A stretch of 7,195 bases of DNA, from assembly GCA_029288515.1 (NCBI GenBank), contig JARIHB010000127.1:1-7195 (forward strand). The letters are read 5' to 3'. The position numbers were made by a program, and so were the translations under genes. Source of the stretch: Candidatus Saccharimonadota bacterium. GTDB taxonomy: Bacteria; Patescibacteriota; Saccharimonadia; Saccharimonadales; UBA4665. Within the stretch, counting starts at the first letter, position 1, and every line of letters starts with the position of its first letter. Shown here in pieces: positions 1 to 3,706 of the stretch. The notes below the pieces were generated by a model that did not search any database, was not told the DNA's origin, and was given only the letters and a program-made list of their open reading frames with translations.

Positions 1-201
1 GGTATTAGCAGGCCGGACCAGGAAAAGTTATTCGACAAATTCTTCCGCAGCGAAGATTACCGCACCAGGAAAACGAACGGCACCGGCCTTGGCCTGTACG
101 TTACCTTAAAGCTTGCCCGCTTACTACACGCCGAAATCGACGTCAAAAGCGAACTCAACAAGGGCTCGACATTCACGATATTTATACCTGACCTCAAGTA
201 G
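1..201 (+). CDS. Sensor histidine kinase, C-terminal ATPase end (5' partial)
   Basis: The frame is open from base 1 and gives 66 residues before a TAG stop. They match the end of a GHKL/HATPase_c domain: GIS at residues 1-3 fits the tail of the G1 box, LFDKFFRSED (10-19) is the F box, GTGLGLYV (28-35) is the ATP-lid G2 box, and GSTFTIFIP (55-63) is the usual closing strand. In this family the domain binds ATP and phosphorylates a conserved histidine in the preceding dimerisation domain, which then passes the phosphate to a response regulator. The H box, N box and any sensor or membrane part lie upstream of the window, so the signal and partner cannot be named. The protein ends right after the ATPase fold with no extra receiver domain. 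It faces the convergent glycosyltransferase gene, with the large palindrome starting 3 bases after its stop. The family call is firm; the specific identity is unknown. Confidence 0.92.
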   Translation, partial: GISRPDQEKLFDKFFRSEDYRTRKTNGTGLGLYVTLKLARLLHAEIDVKSELNKGSTFTIFIPDLK

Positions 202-204
202 TGC

Positions 205-331
205 AGGCAGCTCGCATATAAAACGAGAGACCGTTCACGCGCGGGAAACCGACTTTTGAGCCTAAGGTCTCAAAAGCTCGGCTTTCCGGCTGCACTTCCG
301 TTTAGTCTCTCGTTTTATATGCGAGCTGCCT
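205..331. repeat. 127-base imperfect palindrome between convergent genes
   Basis: Bases 205-231 and 305-331 are perfect reverse complements (27 bp). The interior continues to pair. Bases 253-260 (CTTTTGAG) pair with 269-276, and CC 261-262 can pair with GG 266-267 around a TAA loop. Bases 249-252 pair with 278-281 and 244-248 with 283-287, with single-base bulges at C277 and C282. A few pairs continue at 241-242 with 289-290. Only about 232-240 against 291-304 is largely unpaired. A transcript from either strand could therefore fold into one long hairpin. It lies just past the kinase stop, and its right arm contains two of the three bases of the glycosyltransferase stop codon. It probably blocks read-through or stabilises 3' ends in both directions, but no clean U-run follows either end, so it is not a canonical intrinsic terminator. 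A MITE-like miniature element is an alternative; I see no clear target-site duplication. Confidence 0.85.
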
Positions 332-1832
332 ACCCAATTTTGGGGAGGTGGGGGATAACGTGCATGGCAGGGACGCAGATGTTGCGGCCTTTCCAGTCTA
401 CGACGCTGAACTCATACCGCCACATAGAGTAATACATCATACCCAGATCGTATACGATAATCGCCGGCAGAGACACTACGGCGGCCACTATGCTGCTAAC
501 GTGCGTCGTACGCGCCACCAGCACGTAGGTAATAACGAGCAACGATGCCGCCAATGCCGCCAGTATCCGGGCGATAACACCGGCAGAGAACAGGCCGCCC
601 AATATCGCCAACACGAATGGCAGCAGTAGAAAACCAGCCTCGGCCCATGATATCAGCATGACGCTTTCAGGGCGCCGGTGCAGTTGCGGGTAGCGTATCC
701 GTATGGCGGTTTCACGCTGCTCGGCAGGCCCTTTGATACTGCTTACACCCAATATAGTTCCGGCACGCATAAAACTGTAGCCGTCAGTAACGGCTATCCG
801 GCGGGCAAAATGCGCTTCCGGCGTAATAGCCCGGCGCACGCCCTCAAAGCCGCCAGCTTGGGCAAGTGCTTTCTTTGTAATAATCCAGCAACTGCTGAGC
901 ACCGACGGCTTATTGAACAAACGCCGAGGCGGAACGAGTTCCCAGAAATAGCGTATTGCCTGCGCCGGTGAACGCATATGCCGCACTGATGCGTCGCGGT
1001 CCGGCAGTACGCTGAGCATTGTTTTACGGCGCTCCAACATCATGGCAATCATTGTTCTAATAGCCCCTGGTTCAAACCGGATGTCTACCCCGCAAAACAG
1101 TAAGAGATCTCCACTGGCTTCATCGGCCAGGCGGTCATACGCCTGATTTTTAGGCAGCCAGGTATCCAACGGCTCACTGCCAGGAATAAAGCGCACACCG
1201 TCGTGAGCAAAGGCGCGGATAATCTCCGGTGTCCGGCGAGTCTGCGAACAGTCATCAAGCACAATAACTTCTAACTTTGGATAATCGCTGGAAATGATGC
1301 TTGTCAGACAAAGCTGGAGGTCATCGGTTTCGTTACGGGCAGGGATGGCTACAGTAACGGTCGGCAGTTCGGCGTCGCTATAGTGATGCACCGACGTCGG
1401 CCAGGCAGTGCGCCGCAGCCGCCGGATCGTTGATGACACCAGTACCACCGCTGCCGCCATTTGCAGCCCGGCAATGCCGGTCCAAAGCACGGTGGCGGGG
1501 ATATGTTTAAAATGCCAGCCTGCCCACAGGCCAGCTATAAGCAACTGGGCACCAATAAGCATCAATCCGGTGCGGCGGGTTGCAATGCGCAAGTAATTGT
1601 CATGCATCAGGCCGTGCATAATACGCATCAGGTTAAACACGCGCAACACGCTTACAAAAAGTAACAGTATCGTAAAAAAGCCCGGAAACGCGACCGCTAG
1701 TGCAGCGGCCGTAAAGGCGACCACCGCCATAGTAAACGGCGCAAGCAACTTCCGGTATCGCCATACGTACGGCACATACATACCCACCTCAAGCAGTCCG
1801 GCAGCAGCGCAAAGCCAAAAAAGAGTCGCCAT
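330..1832 (-). CDS. Membrane-bound family 2 glycosyltransferase
   Basis: This 500-residue protein has hydrophobic segments near residues 3-22, 32-62, 88-105 and 114-133, a cytoplasmic GT-A catalytic domain at about 155-390, and C-terminal membrane segments at about 393-440 and 445-467. Visible GT2 motifs are TVAIPARNE (160-168), VLDDCS (191-196, sugar-nucleotide aspartates) and DLLLFCGVD (242-250), where D250 stands in the DxD position. TPEAHFARRI (337-346) sits where the ED acceptor-base motif is expected. VDWKGRNI (478-485) resembles the WxGR tail of CrtQ/HpnB-type membrane glycosyltransferases. Such enzymes move a sugar from a nucleotide donor to a lipid or polysaccharide acceptor at the membrane; donor and acceptor cannot be told from sequence. 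The first DxD aspartate (G248) and the acidic base pair are not classical. The gene stands alone, diverges from secE-nusG and converges on the kinase. The ATG has no good Shine-Dalgarno, but it opens the first membrane segment and sits just after a -10-like box. Confidence 0.85.
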   Translation of the reverse strand: MATLFWLCAAAGLLEVGMYVPYVWRYRKLLAPFTMAVVAFTAAALAVAFPGFFTILLLFVSVLRVFNLMRIMHGLMHDNYLRIATRRTGLMLIGAQLLIAGLWAGWHFKHIPATVLWTGIAGLQMAAAVVLVSSTIRRLRRTAWPTSVHHYSDAELPTVTVAIPARNETDDLQLCLTSIISSDYPKLEVIVLDDCSQTRRTPEIIRAFAHDGVRFIPGSEPLDTWLPKNQAYDRLADEASGDLLLFCGVDIRFEPGAIRTMIAMMLERRKTMLSVLPDRDASVRHMRSPAQAIRYFWELVPPRRLFNKPSVLSSCWIITKKALAQAGGFEGVRRAITPEAHFARRIAVTDGYSFMRAGTILGVSSIKGPAEQRETAIRIRYPQLHRRPESVMLISWAEAGFLLLPFVLAILGGLFSAGVIARILAALAASLLVITYVLVARTTHVSSIVAAVVSLPAIIVYDLGMMYYSMWRYEFSVVDWKGRNICVPAMHVIPHLPKIG

Positions 1833-1840
1833 ACTCTTAT

Positions 1841-1846
1841 ACTATA
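1841..1846 (-). promoter_or_regulatory. Putative -10 box of the glycosyltransferase, near-leaderless
   Basis: Read on the minus strand, TATAGT lies 8 bases before the ATG at 1832, which places the expected transcription start within about 0-3 bases of the initiation codon. No purine-rich Shine-Dalgarno stands at the right distance; only a weak AAGAG is seen. I find no good -35 hexamer at 16-18 bases (TTGTGC lies 20 bases upstream), so the call is tentative. Confidence 0.35.
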
Positions 1847-1880
1847 CCGCACCACTGCCCGCCGGCGCACAATATATTAC

Positions 1881-1909
1881 TTGACGAAACGAGCTGTATA
1901 GCCTATGCT
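1881..1909 (+). promoter_or_regulatory. Putative sigma-70-type promoter for secE-nusG
   Basis: TTGACG (1881-1886) and TATGCT (1904-1909) are separated by exactly 17 bases, the preferred spacing for a housekeeping promoter. Transcription would begin near 1916, only a few bases before the hairpin at 1921-1941. An overlapping alternative is TTGACA (1909-1914) with TATAAG (1930-1935), but that spacer is only 15 bases and its start point would fall downstream of the hairpin. Confidence 0.55.
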
Positions 1910-1920
1910 TGACATGTTGG

Positions 1921-1945
1921 AGCCTACTGTATAAGTAGGCTTTTT
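1921..1945 (+). terminator. Short GC-stem hairpin with T5 tract upstream of secE
   Basis: AGCCTAC (1921-1927) pairs perfectly with GTAGGCT (1935-1941) around a 7-base loop, and TTTTT occupies 1941-1945. This is the form of a small intrinsic terminator. No gene on the + strand ends just upstream. If the promoter at 1881-1909 is used, the hairpin forms at the very 5' end of the secE-nusG transcript and could act as an attenuator or as a 5' stabilising stem. It ends 7 bases before the secE Shine-Dalgarno. Confidence 0.55.
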
Positions 1946-1951
1946 ACATAC

Positions 1952-1958
1952 AGGGGAG
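1952..1958 (+). promoter_or_regulatory. Shine-Dalgarno that fixes the GTG start of secE
   Basis: AGGGGAG stands 6 bases upstream of GTG at 1965. No ATG in frame gives a plausible alternative near this site, so the strong ribosome binding site decides the non-ATG start. Confidence 0.8.
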
Positions 1959-1964
1959 AAATAC

Positions 1965-2384
1965 GTGGCAACAGATACAAGCAAGCCAGAAAAAGGCACG
2001 AAGGATACTGCAACCAAACGCCGGGTGGTCAAAAAAGCCGAAACCGTGCGCGAAGTGGCCGAAAAGAGCCAGCAGCCAGCCAAACCTAAAAAACAGGGAG
2101 TGTTGCGCTTAGCGGGGCATTACATAGCGGTGCCGTTCAAGTCCATCGGCCGGCCGTTCAAAAAATTAGGCCGCTTTAAGGTATTCCGCATTCTGGGGTT
2201 GGTACTCTTGCCACCATATTTCCGCAACAGCTGGAAGGAATTACGCCAGGTAACGTGGCCCAACCGCCGTGAATCGTGGCAGTTAACCTCCGCTGTAATT
2301 ATATTCTCGATTATATTCGGCGTCATTATTGCACTCGTCGACTATGGTCTAGACAAAGTATTTAAAGAGGTATTATTAAAGTAA
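1965..2384 (+). CDS. secE: Protein translocase subunit SecE
   Basis: SecE is the small essential subunit that clamps SecY in the protein-conducting channel of the plasma membrane. The hallmark is at residues 90-105: a cytoplasmic amphipathic helix carrying KELRQVTWPNRRESW. A single membrane segment follows at about 106-127 and then a short tail, DYGLDKVFKEVLLK. The protein is 139 residues. The first 75 or so are a Lys/Arg-rich, probably disordered extension not found in minimal SecE proteins, and a weakly hydrophobic stretch lies at 76-86 just before the core. Translation starts at a GTG behind a strong Shine-Dalgarno. nusG begins one base after the TAA stop, so the two genes are co-transcribed, as in most bacteria. 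The identity is secure from the core motif and the nusG neighbour; the role of the extension is unknown. Confidence 0.96.
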   Translation: MATDTSKPEKGTKDTATKRRVVKKAETVREVAEKSQQPAKPKKQGVLRLAGHYIAVPFKSIGRPFKKLGRFKVFRILGLVLLPPYFRNSWKELRQVTWPNRRESWQLTSAVIIFSIIFGVIIALVDYGLDKVFKEVLLK

Positions 2385-2385
2385 T

Positions 2386-2928
2386 ATGAGCAAACGCTAC
2401 GACGCATCAAAACAGTGGTACGCCATCCACACCTACAGCGGCTACGAAGAAAAAGTAGCCGAAAGCATTCGCCAGCGGGCCGACTCGCTGGATATGGCTG
2501 ATAAAATCTTTGAGGTTTTAGTACCCAAAGAAAAGATGATCGAGATCAAAAACGGCAAACGCCGTGTGGTCGAAAAACGCATCTTTCAGGGCTACGTGCT
2601 GGTACAAATGAAGATGAGTGAAGACGCTTGGTATATTGTACGTAACACACCCAGCGTAACCGGTTTCGTAGGCTCCGGCAGCGAGCCGACGCCGGTAAGC
2701 GAAGAAGAAATCGAAAAAATCCAGAAACGCATGGGCCTGGAGCAGCCGAAGCACAAGATTGACTACCGCCTGGGCGAAGTGGTATCTATCACCGACGGCC
2801 CGTTCAAGGGCTTCGACGGCAGTATCAACGAAATTGACGCCGCCAAGGGCAAGCTGAAGGTCTTGGTCAACATGTTCGGCCGCGAGACACCGGTAGAGCT
2901 GGACAGCCTGCAGGTTAAACGCGTCTAG
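2386..2928 (+). CDS. nusG: Transcription termination/antitermination factor NusG
   Basis: NusG binds the RNA polymerase clamp helices to aid elongation, and links polymerase to Rho or to the ribosome through S10. At 180 residues the length is typical. The NGN domain spans about 9-115: QWYAIHTYSGYE at 10-21, FEVLVPKEK at 42-50 and KRIFQGYVLVQM at 64-75, then TPSVTGFVG at 88-96. The C-terminal KOW domain spans about 127-180, with GEVVSITDGPFKGFDG (130-145), NMFGRETPVELD (162-173) and a closing QVKRV. The start is one base after the secE stop (TAAT-ATG). The only purine run, AGAGG at 2366-2370, is 15 bases upstream and too far to act as a normal Shine-Dalgarno. Translation therefore probably depends on ribosomes that have just finished secE. 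rplK does not follow; a terminator does. Confidence 0.97.
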   Translation: MSKRYDASKQWYAIHTYSGYEEKVAESIRQRADSLDMADKIFEVLVPKEKMIEIKNGKRRVVEKRIFQGYVLVQMKMSEDAWYIVRNTPSVTGFVGSGSEPTPVSEEEIEKIQKRMGLEQPKHKIDYRLGEVVSITDGPFKGFDGSINEIDAAKGKLKVLVNMFGRETPVELDSLQVKRV

Positions 2929-2943
2929 TGTAGCCGCCTGCCT

Positions 2944-2983
2944 ACACAAAAAATAGCTGCTGTATGGTGGCTATTTTTTGTGT
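2944..2983 (+). terminator. Intrinsic terminator after nusG, 14-bp stem, possibly bidirectional
   Basis: Bases 2944-2957 and 2970-2983 are perfect reverse complements (14 bp) around a 12-base loop. The stem carries A6 on the left arm and T6 on the right, so either strand would make a U-rich 3' side. A second stem, GTGTAG (2928-2933) with CTACAC (2942-2947), overlaps the left arm and would compete with it. Placed 15 bases after the nusG stop and before the promoter of the next gene, it marks the end of the secE-nusG operon. Confidence 0.8.
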
Positions 2984-2989
2984 TGCCTG

Positions 2990-3019
2990 TACAATAGACT
3001 ACTATAGCTAACTGAAGGA
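2990..3019 (+). promoter_or_regulatory. -10-like box and Shine-Dalgarno of the 198-aa gene
   Basis: TACAAT at 2990-2995 is followed, after a predicted leader of about 23 bases, by AAGGA at 3015-3019, which lies 5 bases before the ATG at 3025. I find no convincing -35 box. The paralogous gene at 6513 has the same TACAATA string at nearly the same distance from its ATG, which supports the call. Confidence 0.45.
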
Positions 3020-3024
3020 ATACT

Positions 3025-3621
3025 ATGGGTTCATTTGATGTTGTGCCATCGGGAGACCCCTCAAACGATAGGCCAGACGACCAAACACCGCACTATAATC
3101 TCGGCGATTTGAGCCCTGCATCGCCGCATACGCCCTATGAGATGGAAGGCCTACATACTAAGGATCACCCTGACTTTTTTGTGCCGCACTTCACGCCAGC
3201 CAATGTGCCCAACAAGCCCCCGCGCCGCATTATTACCGGCGAAAGGCTTACGGTTGCTATGAGCACCGCAGCATTGGTTATATCGCTTGCGAACGCATTC
3301 GGCGACAGTGATACAGCGCATTCACTAGAGCAACGCCAAGAACGAGCAGCGGATGCCCGGCAGGACCTAAACAGGGAACTATACGGACAAGCTGCTATGC
3401 TGGGCTACGACTTTCACCAATGTTTAGATGGCACTGACTATCCCCAATCGAATATGGACGTAGCAGCAGCCCGCCAAGAGCCCTTATACGATGCAACCAT
3501 AAGATCGGATGTTGCCGACGAGCCGCCTTTGCGGCTTACGGTTGATCCGACCGCCATCCTTAACGGCGTGCAGGCGGCAGACCCCTATACTCAAAGCTAT
3601 CTTGACCAGCATGATTGCTAA
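3025..3621 (+). CDS. Single-pass membrane protein of unrecognised family (A)
   Basis: I do not recognise this 198-residue protein. Residues 1-68 are Pro/Asp-rich and look disordered. Basic residues (KPPRR, 64-68) precede one hydrophobic segment at about 75-92. By the positive-inside rule the N-terminus is cytoplasmic and residues 93-198 lie outside. The outer part begins with a charged helix (about 99-123), then CLDGTDYPQSN (133-143) and LRLTVDPTAILNG (169-181). The partial gene at 6513-7195 encodes a paralogue: the same MGSFD start, a CLDGTPYPESN motif and LRLTTNP in the same order. TVDPTAILNGVQAAD (172-186) also resembles residues 467-481 of the 911-residue neighbour. There are two cysteines, C133 and the C-terminal C198. 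The Shine-Dalgarno at 3015-3019 supports the ATG. A surface role alongside the transglutaminase-like protein is inferred from order and shared motifs only. Confidence 0.8.
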   Translation: MGSFDVVPSGDPSNDRPDDQTPHYNLGDLSPASPHTPYEMEGLHTKDHPDFFVPHFTPANVPNKPPRRIITGERLTVAMSTAALVISLANAFGDSDTAHSLEQRQERAADARQDLNRELYGQAAMLGYDFHQCLDGTDYPQSNMDVAAARQEPLYDATIRSDVADEPPLRLTVDPTAILNGVQAADPYTQSYLDQHDC

Positions 3622-3688
3622 TTGTTTGGCTGTACTGAAAGCTTCTGCTTGACGAACGATTAAAGCACTAGCGTAAATTTGCTAATTA

Positions 3689-3697
3689 TGCTATAAT
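3689..3697 (+). promoter_or_regulatory. Extended -10 promoter placing the 911-aa gene on a leaderless transcript
   Basis: TGC-TATAAT is a perfect extended -10 element. The hexamer ends 9 bases before the ATG at 3707, so the expected start of transcription (about 3704-3707) is at or within 3 bases of the initiation codon. The intervening bases contain no Shine-Dalgarno. The 17-base-spaced -35 position (TAGCGT) is poor, which extended -10 promoters tolerate. Confidence 0.65.
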
Positions 3698-3706
3698 TGT
3701 CAAGTT

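Noticed and set aside
205..331. Palindrome as an integron attC or CRISPR repeat
   Set aside because: There is no integrase, cas gene or array of copies, and I see no paired attC core motifs; only one hairpin is present.
348..971. Two + strand open frames (348-629, 678-971) inside the glycosyltransferase gene
   Set aside because: They are antisense to a gene with clear GT2 motifs and have no supporting initiation signals or protein motifs.
2518..2949. 143-codon minus-strand open frame over nusG
   Set aside because: nusG is certain on the + strand; the antisense product has no recognisable domain and its start falls in the terminator region.
3649..3679. TTGACG at 3649-3654 as a -35 box for the 911-aa gene
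   Set aside because: It is 37 bases from the strong TATAAT, and the nearer TAAATT would need a 19-base spacer and fits poorly. The extended -10 alone explains the promoter better.
3615..3687. Direct repeat TTGCTAATT at 3615-3623 and 3679-3687
   Set aside because: At 9 bases, one copy spanning the end of a coding region, and with no palindromic or operator-like context, it is compatible with chance in AT-rich spacer DNA.
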